NCBI GenBank assembly: GCA_964425915.1
Contig: CAYROO010000003.1
Coordinates: 376,122 to 440,121, forward strand
Reading direction: 5' to 3'
Length of the DNA stretch: 64,000 nt
Source of the DNA: Polycyclovorans sp964425915
GTDB lineage: Bacteria; Pseudomonadota; Gammaproteobacteria; Nevskiales; Nevskiaceae
Under the pieces are notes generated by a model. The model ran no database searches. It was not told where the DNA came from and saw nothing but the letters and a program-made list of their open reading frames with translations. Positions 26,323-34,235 of the stretch are shown here, one piece after another. A program made the translations under genes and the position numbers. The first letter of the stretch is position 1; every line of letters starts with the position of its first letter.

Positions 26323-27221
26323 GCGCCGGTCAGCTCCACGAAGATGTCTTCCAGATCCGGCTCACGGGTGTGCACGTCCTCGATGACGCAGCCCGCCTTG
26401 CGCAAAGTTTCCAGCACCGCGCCCACCGGGTGGGTCTGGCTGGGCAGGCGCAATTCGACATGGCCATTGGGCTCGCCGCTGATCAGCGGCTGCAGGCTGT
26501 CCGGCAGCGGTGCGCCCGACAGCTTCAGCTTGAGGAAACGGAAGGGATGCTGACCCAGCAGTGCCGCCGTGGTCTCCAGCGCCCGGATCTCGCCATGGTC
26601 GAGGATGGCGATGCGTTCACACATCTCCTGCGCCTCTTCCAGGTAGTGGGTGGTGAGCACCACCGTGGTGCCGTTGCGGTGCAAATCGCGCATGAAGGCC
26701 CACAGGGTACGGCGCAGCTCGACGTCCACCCCGGCGGTGGGTTCGTCGAGAATCACCACCGGCGGCCGGTGCACCAGCGCCTGCGCAATCAGCACTCGGC
26801 GCTTCATGCCACCCGACAGCCCGCGCATCGGCGAGCGGCGCTTATCGGCCAGGTCCAGGCGCTCCAGCATCTCGTCAATCCACGGCCAGCTGTCGCGGCC
26901 ACAGCCGAAGTACCCGGCCTGCAGGCGCAGCATGTCAACGACATTGAAGAAAGGATCGAACACCAGCTCCTGCGGCACCACGCCCAGCGAGCGCCGCGCC
27001 ATGCGCCAGTCGCGAACCGTATCGTGTCCCATCACGCTGATCCGGCCGCTGCTGGCCTGCGACAGCCCGGCGATGATGCTGATCAGGGTGGACTTGCCGG
27101 CACCGTTGGGGCCGAGCAGACCGAAGAACTCGCCGGGCCGGATGTCGAAGGACACGCCATTGAGCGCCTGGAGTGCGCCATAGCGTTTGTGGACATCTTC
27201 GATACGAATGGCCGCGTGCAT
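26319..27221 (-). CDS. ABC transporter ATP-binding protein (YadG-like)
   Basis: The 300-residue ATPase has Walker A GPNGAGKST, signature LSGGMKRR, Walker B VVILDEPTAGVD and the switch His in VVLTTHYLEE. The C-terminal ~80 residues form the extra domain seen in ABC-2 exporters of the DrrA/YadG type. The ATG at 27221 has no convincing ribosome binding site. A TATAAT on the minus strand ends nine bases ahead, so a near-leaderless mRNA is possible. It is the first gene of the long minus-strand series down to 17746. Confidence 0.95.
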   Translation of the reverse strand: MHAAIRIEDVHKRYGALQALNGVSFDIRPGEFFGLLGPNGAGKSTLISIIAGLSQASSGRISVMGHDTVRDWRMARRSLGVVPQELVFDPFFNVVDMLRLQAGYFGCGRDSWPWIDEMLERLDLADKRRSPMRGLSGGMKRRVLIAQALVHRPPVVILDEPTAGVDVELRRTLWAFMRDLHRNGTTVVLTTHYLEEAQEMCERIAILDHGEIRALETTAALLGQHPFRFLKLKLSGAPLPDSLQPLISGEPNGHVELRLPSQTHPVGAVLETLRKAGCVIEDVHTREPDLEDIFVELTGA

Positions 27222-27229
27222 AAGCGCTC

Positions 27230-27235
27230 ATTATA
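27230..27235 (-). promoter_or_regulatory. Candidate -10 TATAAT of the ABC exporter operon
   Basis: A perfect TATAAT reads leftward in the 44-bp gap between the divergent ABC ATPase and photolyase genes. No good -35 box lies at 16-18 bp. Initiation 7 bp downstream would leave only about two untranslated bases before the ATG. Confidence 0.4.
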
Positions 27236-27265
27236 TTCGTTGGACCTTTTCGCCACAGGCCGACC

Positions 27266-28678
27266 ATGTCCCGCACCGCCCTCGTCTGGTTCCGCCGCGA
27301 CCTGCGCCTGACTGACAACCCGGCGCTGCAGGCGGCGCTCGACAGCGGCGCGCGTATTGTGCCGGTCTACATCCACGCCCCCGAGGAGGAGGCGCCCTGG
27401 GCCCCGGGCGCCGCCAGCCGCTGGTGGCTGCACCAAAGCCTGGCGGCGCTGGAGCTCAGTCTGCAGCGCCATGGCAGCCGGCTGGTGATCCGGCGAGGGC
27501 CGACATTGCCCGCCTTGCAGGCGCTGGTGGCGGCGACCGGCGCAGAGGCGGTGTACTGGAATCGCCTCTACGAACCGGCCCTGCGCGAGCGCGACGCCCA
27601 GGTGAAAGCCGCACTCCGCGCCGATGGCCTCGGGGCCGAGAGTTTCAACAGCGCCCTGCTATTCGAACCCTGGGCGCTACAAACCCAGGGTGGCCAGCCC
27701 TACCGGGTGTTTTCGCCTTTCTGGCGCAACGGCGAACCCCGACTGCGGGATGCCCGCACCCCGGCGCCCGCGCCCCGAACCCTGCCGACGCCGGATACCC
27801 TGCCCGCGAGCGAGCCCCTGTCGGCGCTCGAGCTGCTGCCGCGTATTGCCTGGGATGCCGGCTTCGGGCCGGTGTGGACGCCCGGCGAGGACGGCGCCCA
27901 CAGCCGTCTCGCGCAGTTCCTCGACGGCCCGGTGGACGACTACCGTCAGCGCCGCGACCTGCCGGCGGCCACCGACGGCACCTCCGGATTGTCACCGCAC
28001 CTGCACTTCGGCGAGATCGGTCCAGTGCAGATCCTCGCGGCACTGCGGGCCCGCGGCCCGCTCGGACATCAGGCCCAACACTTTGTACGCGAGCTGGGCT
28101 GGCGTGAGTTTGCCCATCATTTGCTCTACCACTACCCGCAGACGCCGGACACACCGCTTTATCTGGACAAGTTCGGAGCGTTTCCATGGCGGCAAGCCGC
28201 CGACTACGCCGATGATCTGTCGGCCTGGCAGCGCGGCCAGACCGGCATCCCCATCGTCGATGCCGGCATGCGCCAGCTGTGGACTACCGGCTGGATGCAC
28301 AACCGGGTGCGGATGATCGTCGCCAGCTTCCTCACCAAGAACCTGCTCACCCCCTGGCAAGAAGGCGCCCGATGGTTCTGGGACACCCTGGTCGACGCCA
28401 GCCTCGCCAACAACACCCTCGGCTGGCAGTGGGCCGCTGGCTGCGGCGCCGACGCCGCGCCCTACTTCCGCATCTTCAATCCGATCCTGCAAAGTGAAAA
28501 GTTCGATGCGGAAGGACGCTATCTCGAACATTGGGTACCGGAACTGCGCAGCGTCGACCTCAAGCGTCGGCACGCACCCTGGACCGCCGCCGTGGCGCCG
28601 AAGGGCTATCCTGCGCCCCTCGTTGACCTTGCCGCCTCCCGTGCGCGCGCCCTCGCCGCTTACGACCAGATCCGTTGA
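27266..28678 (+). CDS. phrB: Deoxyribodipyrimidine photolyase (class I CPD type)
   Basis: The 470-residue flavoprotein repairs UV-made pyrimidine dimers with blue light. The N-terminal antenna domain starts ALVWFRRDLRLTDNPALQ. The FAD-binding half shows TSGLSPHLHFGEI, IVDAGMRQLWTTGWMHNR and NNTLGWQWAAGCGADAAPYF, which contain the electron-transfer Trp and FAD contacts. Length matches the E. coli enzyme (472). It is divergent from the ABC exporter, and its stop overlaps the TTG start of the methyltransferase gene. Confidence 0.97.
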   Translation: MSRTALVWFRRDLRLTDNPALQAALDSGARIVPVYIHAPEEEAPWAPGAASRWWLHQSLAALELSLQRHGSRLVIRRGPTLPALQALVAATGAEAVYWNRLYEPALRERDAQVKAALRADGLGAESFNSALLFEPWALQTQGGQPYRVFSPFWRNGEPRLRDARTPAPAPRTLPTPDTLPASEPLSALELLPRIAWDAGFGPVWTPGEDGAHSRLAQFLDGPVDDYRQRRDLPAATDGTSGLSPHLHFGEIGPVQILAALRARGPLGHQAQHFVRELGWREFAHHLLYHYPQTPDTPLYLDKFGAFPWRQAADYADDLSAWQRGQTGIPIVDAGMRQLWTTGWMHNRVRMIVASFLTKNLLTPWQEGARWFWDTLVDASLANNTLGWQWAAGCGADAAPYFRIFNPILQSEKFDAEGRYLEHWVPELRSVDLKRRHAPWTAAVAPKGYPAPLVDLAASRARALAAYDQIR

Positions 28679-29844
28679 AGCCTCCGCATCCCACCCAGGT
28701 CCGTCGTGCCATCGCCGTCCTCGCTGAGGTGCTGCGCCGGGAACGCCCGGCAGACGCCATCCTCGCCGACATCTTTCGCGCCCATCGTGAAATGGGCGGG
28801 CGCGACCGCGCGCATCTCAGTGACCTCGTCTATGGCGTGCTGCGGGATCTGCGACGCCTGCAGCGCTGGGTGGGCAATGCGCCCACCGAGCTGATTGCGG
28901 CACGCCTGTCCGAACATCCGGGGGTCGGCGCCGACGGGCTGGCACGGTATGCGCTGGCGCCGCCGGGCCCACCCCCCACCGAACTCGACTGGGCAGAACG
29001 GGCCAATCTGCCGCCCTGGCTGATCCCGGAATGGCAGGCCCTGCTGCCCGAAGCCGAGTGGAACGCGGCAGCCGCGGCCCTGAACCAGCCCGGCACGGCT
29101 GATTTTCGGGTCAACCGCCTGCGGGCTGACCGTGATGCGGTGTTGCAGGCCCTGCGCAACCGCGGCATCGAAGCCCAACCGACCCCCTGGGCCCCGGCGG
29201 GCATCCGCCTGCCACGGCGCCTGCCGCACACCGACCCGCTGCTCGCCGATGGCCAGCTCGAACCCCAGGACGAAGGCAGCCAGTGGCTGGTGGCCTGCCT
29301 GCCGCTGGGTCCCGGCGAACGGGTGCTGGACTATTGCGCGGGCGCTGGCGGCAAGAGCCTGGCGCTGGCGGCGTCGGGCGCGCAGGTCAGTGCCACCGAT
29401 GCCGACCCGCATCGCCTGCGGCGACTGCCGGCGCGCGCCCAGCGCGCGGGCGCCGACATCACCCTGCTCGACTTCCCCCCTGCTGCCGACCCCTACGATG
29501 GCGTCCTGGTCGACGCCCCCTGCTCGGGGACCGGCACCTTGCGGCGATCACCCGAGTTGCGCCTCGACGCCCCGGATATCGCCACCCTGGCTACCCTGCA
29601 GCGGCAGATCCTGGCCGACGCCGCGCAGCGGGTGGCCGCCGGGGGCTGGTTGGTCTACGCCACCTGCAGCCTGATGCAGCAGGAGAACGAGGCCGTGGTC
29701 GCAGACTTTGCCGCCGGGCATCCGCAGTTTGTCCCCATGCCACTGCGTCGCCCGGGCGAGGACCCCGCGGCGCAACTGCGGCTATGGCCCCACCGGCACG
29801 GCACGGACGGCTTCTTCGCCGCCGGCTTCCGCCGGGCCGGATGA
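28675..29844 (+). CDS. RsmB-family rRNA cytosine-C5 methyltransferase
   Basis: The 389-residue protein has a NusB-like N-terminal helical region (~1-80) and a SAM-dependent m5C methyltransferase domain. Motif I is VLDYCAGAGGKSLALA. The two catalytic cysteines are in DAPCSGTGTLRR and YATCSLMQQENEAVV. This resembles RsmB, which methylates C967 of 16S rRNA, though it is ~40 residues shorter than the E. coli enzyme, and another RNA target is possible. Translation is predicted from TTG at 28675, overlapping the photolyase stop (TTGA). Confidence 0.9.
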   Translation: MKPPHPTQVRRAIAVLAEVLRRERPADAILADIFRAHREMGGRDRAHLSDLVYGVLRDLRRLQRWVGNAPTELIAARLSEHPGVGADGLARYALAPPGPPPTELDWAERANLPPWLIPEWQALLPEAEWNAAAAALNQPGTADFRVNRLRADRDAVLQALRNRGIEAQPTPWAPAGIRLPRRLPHTDPLLADGQLEPQDEGSQWLVACLPLGPGERVLDYCAGAGGKSLALAASGAQVSATDADPHRLRRLPARAQRAGADITLLDFPPAADPYDGVLVDAPCSGTGTLRRSPELRLDAPDIATLATLQRQILADAAQRVAAGGWLVYATCSLMQQENEAVVADFAAGHPQFVPMPLRRPGEDPAAQLRLWPHRHGTDGFFAAGFRRAG

Positions 29845-29857
29845 TGGCCTCCGGTAC

Positions 29858-29863
29858 AATCCG
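29858..29863 (+). promoter_or_regulatory. Candidate -10 TACAAT before yrbG
   Basis: TACAAT lies in the 45-bp gap ahead of yrbG, inside the short repeat CCGG-TACAAT-CCGG. No convincing -35 box was found, so this is only a possible start site for the yrbG-kds-lpt series, which otherwise would be read from the photolyase side. Confidence 0.3.
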
Positions 29864-29889
29864 GACATCATCTTTTACCCGGGATCTTC

Positions 29890-30855
29890 ATGCTGCTCTC
29901 CTGGCTTGCCGTGGCCGCCGGCCTCGGGCTGCTCGTATTCGCCGCCGACCGCTTCATCTATGGCAGTGCAGGACTGGCCCGCACCCTGGGGGTGTCGCCG
30001 CTGGTGATCGGCATGGTGATCGTCGGCTTCGGCACCTCCGCCCCGGAGATGGCGGTGTCGGCGCTGGCGGCGGCGCAGGGTAATCCCGGTATCTCCATCG
30101 GTAACGCGGTGGGCTCCAACCTCGCCAACGTCGCGCTGATCATGGGGCTGTGCGCACTGATTCAGCCCATCGTGGTGCAGCGCGCCGTGCTGCGAGTCGA
30201 GCTGCCAATGGTGGTGGCGGTGAGTGTGGCGGTGCTGCTGATGTGCCTGGACGGCGCCCTCACCTATCGCGACGGAGCCCTGCTGGCGCTCGGACTGGCT
30301 GGCTTTCTGGGCTGGATGTTCATCAGCGCCCGACGCGGCGAGGCGCCGATCGAACACAGTGACGACATGCCGCCGCCGGTGCCTACGCTCAAGGCCGCAG
30401 TGTGGATCGTGGTGGGGCTGGTGCTGCTGATCGGCAGCTCACAACTACTGATCTGGGGGGCCGTCAATATCGCGCGCGCCTTCGGCATCTCCGATCTGGT
30501 GGTGGGACTGACGGTGGTGGCCATCGGCACCAGTCTGCCGGAGCTGGCCGCCAGCCTGGCCGGCCTGATCAAGGGCGAGGACGACATTGCGCTGGGCAAT
30601 ATCCTCGGGTCCAACTTATTCAACCTGCTGGCCATCCTGCAGGCACCGGCCTGGATTGCCCCGGGCCCGGTGCCGGATGGCCTGGTCGGCCGCGACCTGC
30701 CGATGATGCTGGGGGTGATCGTGATGCTGTTCCTGTTCGCGTTCAGCTGGCGGCGCGACCGCCACCCGCGCATCAACCGGGTGGAAGGTGGCATTCTGCT
30801 GACCAGTTACATCGCGTACACCGCGTATCTGATCCAGACCAGCCCAACGGCATGA
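29890..30855 (+). CDS. yrbG: Calcium/sodium antiporter, YrbG type
   Basis: The 321-residue membrane protein is a CaCA-family exchanger with two inverted repeats. Repeat 1 has GFGTSAPEMAVS and GNAVGSNLANVALIMG; repeat 2 has AIGTSLPELAASL and GNILGSNLFNLLAIL, holding the acidic and Asn residues that bind Ca2+ and Na+. About ten hydrophobic segments are seen. As in E. coli it is the first gene of the yrbG-kdsD-kdsC-lptC-lptA-lptB order; a functional link to LPS assembly is not established. Confidence 0.95.
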   Translation: MLLSWLAVAAGLGLLVFAADRFIYGSAGLARTLGVSPLVIGMVIVGFGTSAPEMAVSALAAAQGNPGISIGNAVGSNLANVALIMGLCALIQPIVVQRAVLRVELPMVVAVSVAVLLMCLDGALTYRDGALLALGLAGFLGWMFISARRGEAPIEHSDDMPPPVPTLKAAVWIVVGLVLLIGSSQLLIWGAVNIARAFGISDLVVGLTVVAIGTSLPELAASLAGLIKGEDDIALGNILGSNLFNLLAILQAPAWIAPGPVPDGLVGRDLPMMLGVIVMLFLFAFSWRRDRHPRINRVEGGILLTSYIAYTAYLIQTSPTA

Positions 30856-30862
30856 GACACGG

Positions 30863-31834
30863 ATGACCGACGATTCCCTGCAGGCGCTGGGGCGCCGAGC
30901 GCTCGAGATCGAGCGCGACGCGCTCAGTGCCCTGATCGACCGGATCGACGCCGACTTCGCGGCGGCCTGCCGCGTGCTGCTGTCATGCCGCGGCCGCGTG
31001 GTGGTCACCGGCATGGGCAAGAGCGGGCACGTCGGCAGCAAGATCGCCGCCACCCTGGCGTCCACCGGCACCCCGGCGTTCTTTGTGCATCCGGGCGAGG
31101 CCAGCCACGGCGACCTCGGCATGATCACCCGAGACGATGTGGTCCTGGCGATGAGCAATTCCGGTGAGACCACCGAGATTCTCACCCTGCTACCCCTGCT
31201 CAAGCGCATGCGGGTGCCCTTGGTGGCGATGACCGGCAAGCCAAGCTCCACCCTGGCGCGCAGCGCCGAAGTGCACCTGGATGTCTCGGTGGCGCTGGAG
31301 GCCTGCCCCCTCAACCTGGCACCCACGGCCTCCACCACGGCCACCCTGGCCATGGGCGATGCGCTGGCGGTTGCGCTGCTCGACGCCCGCGGGTTCAAGC
31401 CGGAGGACTTCGCGCTGTCGCATCCCGGCGGCGCGCTGGGCCGCCGCCTGTTGCTGAAGGTGGCGGACGTGATGCACCGCGGTGAGCGACTGCCGCGTGC
31501 CGACGCCGAGACGCCCTTGCGCGAAGCGCTGCTGGAAATGACCCGCAAGGGTCTGGGGCTGGTGGTGGTGGTGGATGGCGAAGATCGGGTCCAGGGACTG
31601 TTCACCGACGGCGACCTGCGTCGCGTCCTCGACCAGGGTCACGACGTGCGTACGGTACCTTTGGGTACGGTGATGACCGCCGGCGGCAAGCGCATCGACG
31701 CCGACGCCTTGGCCGCCGAGGCGGTGGCGCGCATGGAAACCCACAAGATCACCGCCCTGCTGGTGGTGGGGCCGCAGGATCAACTGCAGGGGATCGTGCA
31801 CATGCACGAGCTGCTGCGTGCGGGGGTGGTGTGA
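30863..31834 (+). CDS. kdsD: Arabinose-5-phosphate isomerase KdsD
   Basis: The 323-residue enzyme interconverts ribulose-5-phosphate and arabinose-5-phosphate, the entry step to KDO for lipopolysaccharide. An N-terminal SIS domain (GRVVVTGMGKSGHVGSKIA; HGDLGMITRDD; SNSGETTE) is followed by a pair of CBS domains (~205-323). Length agrees with E. coli KdsD (328). The stop TGA shares its last base with the kdsC ATG (TGATG). Confidence 0.98.
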   Translation: MTDDSLQALGRRALEIERDALSALIDRIDADFAAACRVLLSCRGRVVVTGMGKSGHVGSKIAATLASTGTPAFFVHPGEASHGDLGMITRDDVVLAMSNSGETTEILTLLPLLKRMRVPLVAMTGKPSSTLARSAEVHLDVSVALEACPLNLAPTASTTATLAMGDALAVALLDARGFKPEDFALSHPGGALGRRLLLKVADVMHRGERLPRADAETPLREALLEMTRKGLGLVVVVDGEDRVQGLFTDGDLRRVLDQGHDVRTVPLGTVMTAGGKRIDADALAAEAVARMETHKITALLVVGPQDQLQGIVHMHELLRAGVV

Positions 31835-32343
31835 TGCGCCTGGATCCGGCAGCGCTGCGGCAGCGGGCCGCGCGGGTTCAGTGCCTGTTTCTCGACATTG
31901 ACGGCGTACTAACCGACGGCAAGCTTTACATCGGTCCGCAATTTGAGGAAACCAAGACCAACTACGTCCGTGATGGCTGGGGCATTCGCCATTGGATCAA
32001 GCGAGGCCTGCAGGTGGCGGTGATCTCCGGACGCCCCTCCGAGTCCATGCGCATGCGACTGCAATTCCTCGGCGTACAGCACATCGTGCTGGATACCGAA
32101 GACAAGCTGCCTGCCTATGAGGCGTTGCTCGACCAACTGGGGCTCGAGGACGCGGACTGCGCGCATGTCGGCGACGACGTCCCCGACCTGCCGCTGTTTG
32201 CCCGCGTCGGCCTCGCCTGCGCCCCGGCGGACGCCCACGACCGGGCGTTGGCGGCCGCGCACTGGGTCAGTCGCTATCCCGGTGGACATGGCGCAGTGCG
32301 TGAAGTGATCGACCTGCTGCTCGACGCCCGGGAGGCCCACTGA
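31834..32343 (+). CDS. kdsC: KDO-8-phosphate phosphatase KdsC
   Basis: The 169-residue HAD-superfamily phosphatase removes phosphate from KDO 8-phosphate. Nucleophile motif FLDIDGVLTDG, motif II VISGRPSE, and motif IV HVGDDVPDLPLF are intact. It lacks a cap domain, as usual for this tetrameric family. The ATG at 31834 overlaps the kdsD stop; a GTG three bases earlier is an alternative. It overlaps lptC in the same TGATG manner. Confidence 0.97.
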   Translation: MRLDPAALRQRAARVQCLFLDIDGVLTDGKLYIGPQFEETKTNYVRDGWGIRHWIKRGLQVAVISGRPSESMRMRLQFLGVQHIVLDTEDKLPAYEALLDQLGLEDADCAHVGDDVPDLPLFARVGLACAPADAHDRALAAAHWVSRYPGGHGAVREVIDLLLDAREAH

Positions 32344-32882
32344 TGCCGGCGTGGCTGGGCATAGGCCTGCTGGCGGCCTTGCTGGCGCTGGTGCTGTGGT
32401 GGCGTCCCGGTGATGACCTGCAGCTGCAGGAAGATCCCGGTGCCAGCCAGCCTCGCTACGCCATCGAAGGCGCCCGCTGGCGCCAGTTCGACGACCAGGG
32501 TCAGCCGCTGATCGAAGCCGAGGCGCATGTGATGCGGTTGTATCGGGACGAACGTCTGGAGCTCGGGGCAGTTACCGTCCGCCAGCTGGGCGACACGGAT
32601 ACCTGGCAGCTGCGGGCCCCCGGGGGTCTGTTGCCAGCCGGCGGACGACAGCTCCGGCTCGATGCCCCGGTGAGCGCCGATGCCCAACTCGGTGACGAGC
32701 TGCTGGGGCTGGTGTCCGGCCCCGTGTGGATCGACCGCGCCCGGCAGGAGCTCAACTCTGATGCCCCGGTCACCATTACCGCCCCGAACCGCCGCGCGCA
32801 GGCGCTCGGCTGGTCCGCCGACTGGGCGGCCCGTCGACTGGTGCTGCGCGATCATGTGGAGGTGACCCATGCGCGTCCCTGA
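32343..32882 (+). CDS. lptC: LPS export protein LptC
   Basis: The 179-residue bitopic inner-membrane protein has one N-terminal membrane segment (~4-20, WLGIGLLAALLALVLWW) and a periplasmic beta-jellyroll. It passes lipopolysaccharide from the LptBFG exporter to LptA. The call rests on size, topology and position between kdsC and lptA, with family-like YAIEGARWRQFDDQGQP and LYRDERLELGAVTV. It overlaps lptA by 14 bp. Confidence 0.93.
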   Translation: MPAWLGIGLLAALLALVLWWRPGDDLQLQEDPGASQPRYAIEGARWRQFDDQGQPLIEAEAHVMRLYRDERLELGAVTVRQLGDTDTWQLRAPGGLLPAGGRQLRLDAPVSADAQLGDELLGLVSGPVWIDRARQELNSDAPVTITAPNRRAQALGWSADWAARRLVLRDHVEVTHARP

Positions 32883-33438
32883 ACGCTTCTGGACGCTGAT
32901 GCTGCTGCTGTTCAGCGGAGCCCTGTCGGCGCAGCTGGCCGACGGCGGTCCGATCACCGTCACCGCCGATGAAGCGGAGTGGTCTGACAACCAGCAAATG
33001 GCCTATCGCGGCGATGTTCGTCTGGCCTCCGATACCCTGGAACTGACCGGCGACCGGCTGGTGCTGACCCAGCCGGAGGGCGGCGCCCTGAAGGCGCTGA
33101 TCGAAGGCGCCCCCGCCGCCCTGCGACACCGTTCGCTAGGCGACAACGGGGCAGCCCAGCCACCGGTGGCAGCCCGCGCCGAACGACTGGACTACGACGC
33201 CGCGACCGGCTGGGTGATTCTGGAGGGCAACGCCCGCCTCACCCGCGGCGAGGACAGCATCGACGGCGCCACCATTCGCTACAACCTGCGGGAACGGCGG
33301 GTGCAGGCCACCAGCGGGAATGGCGGGGCCCAGGTGCGTATCGTCATTCAGCCACCGGCATCCACGTCAGCGCCGGCTTCGGAGGCCGGTCAGGAAACCG
33401 AAGCGTCGACGCCAGGCGACGAGGCAGGCGCGCCGTGA
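32869..33438 (+). CDS. lptA: LPS transport periplasmic protein LptA
   Basis: The 189-residue protein has a signal peptide (MRVPERFWTLMLLLFSGALS) followed by an OstA/LptA beta-jellyroll: ITVTADEAEWSDNQQMAYRG and YNLRERRVQATSG. LptA subunits form the periplasmic bridge for lipopolysaccharide. The last ~30 residues are an acidic, low-complexity tail (ASTSAPASEAG...). The stop overlaps the lptB GTG start (GTGA). Confidence 0.95.
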   Translation: MRVPERFWTLMLLLFSGALSAQLADGGPITVTADEAEWSDNQQMAYRGDVRLASDTLELTGDRLVLTQPEGGALKALIEGAPAALRHRSLGDNGAAQPPVAARAERLDYDAATGWVILEGNARLTRGEDSIDGATIRYNLRERRVQATSGNGGAQVRIVIQPPASTSAPASEAGQETEASTPGDEAGAP

Positions 33439-34163
33439 CCGCGGTGCTGCGGGCTGAGGGTCTGGTCAAGCGCTACAAGCAGCGCACCGTCGTGCGCGAC
33501 GTCTCGCTCTCCGTGAAGGCGGGCGAGATTGTCGGCTTGCTGGGCCCCAATGGTGCCGGCAAGACCACCTCGTTCTACATGGTGGTGGGCCTGGTGCCGG
33601 CCGACGGCGGACGCATCGAACTCGACGGTGAAGATGTCACCCGCCTGCCAATGCATGCGCGGGCGCGCCGGGGTATCGGCTATCTGCCGCAGGAAGCCAG
33701 CGTATTCCGCAAGCTGTCCGTGCGCGACAACATCCTCGCCATCCTTGAAACCCGACGTGACCTGGACCGCAGCGGGCGCCGCAACGAGCTGACGCGACTG
33801 CTCGGCGAACTGCACATTGACCACATCGAAGCTGCCGAGGGTCAGGCGCTTTCCGGTGGCGAGCGCCGTCGCGTGGAAATCGCGCGCGCGCTGGCGGCCA
33901 ACCCGCGCTTCATTCTGCTCGACGAGCCCTTTGCAGGCGTCGACCCGATTGCCGTGGGCGACATCCAGCAGATCGTCCACCACCTGCGCGACCGCGGTAT
34001 CGGCGTGCTGATCACCGACCACAACGTGCGGGAGACGCTGTCGCTGTGTGAGCGTGCCTACATCCTGGCGGAGGGCGCGGTGATCGCCGAAGGCGCCCCC
34101 GATGCACTGCTCGCCAACGAGACGGTGCGCAAGGTGTATCTCGGAGAGCAGTTCCGGCTGTGA
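33435..34163 (+). CDS. lptB: LPS export ATPase LptB
   Basis: The 242-residue ABC ATPase powers LPS extraction by LptFG. Walker A GPNGAGKTT, signature ALSGGERRRVEIARAL, Walker B FILLDEPFAGVDPIAV and the switch His in ITDHNVRET are all intact; the length equals typical LptB (241). Translation starts at a GTG overlapping the lptA stop. In many gammaproteobacteria rpoN follows lptB; here the cluster ends and the next gene is convergent. Confidence 0.98.
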   Translation: MTAVLRAEGLVKRYKQRTVVRDVSLSVKAGEIVGLLGPNGAGKTTSFYMVVGLVPADGGRIELDGEDVTRLPMHARARRGIGYLPQEASVFRKLSVRDNILAILETRRDLDRSGRRNELTRLLGELHIDHIEAAEGQALSGGERRRVEIARALAANPRFILLDEPFAGVDPIAVGDIQQIVHHLRDRGIGVLITDHNVRETLSLCERAYILAEGAVIAEGAPDALLANETVRKVYLGEQFRL

Positions 34164-34187
34164 CCAGCGCAGCGACACCCAACGAAA

Positions 34188-34209
34188 CAGGGCGCCCGAA
34201 GGCGCCCTG
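34188..34209 (-). terminator. UUCG-loop terminator between lptB and the DUF4394 gene
   Basis: A perfect 9-bp stem CAGGGCGCC/GGCGCCCTG closes a loop that reads TTCG on the minus strand (a C-UUCG-G tetraloop) and is followed there by TTTCGTT. It lies 26 bp past the DUF4394 gene stop and so ends that transcript. It could also stop lptB transcription from the other side, although no T-tract follows on the plus strand. Confidence 0.75.
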
Positions 34210-34235
34210 TCATTCGCATCCTGCGAGTATCGCGC

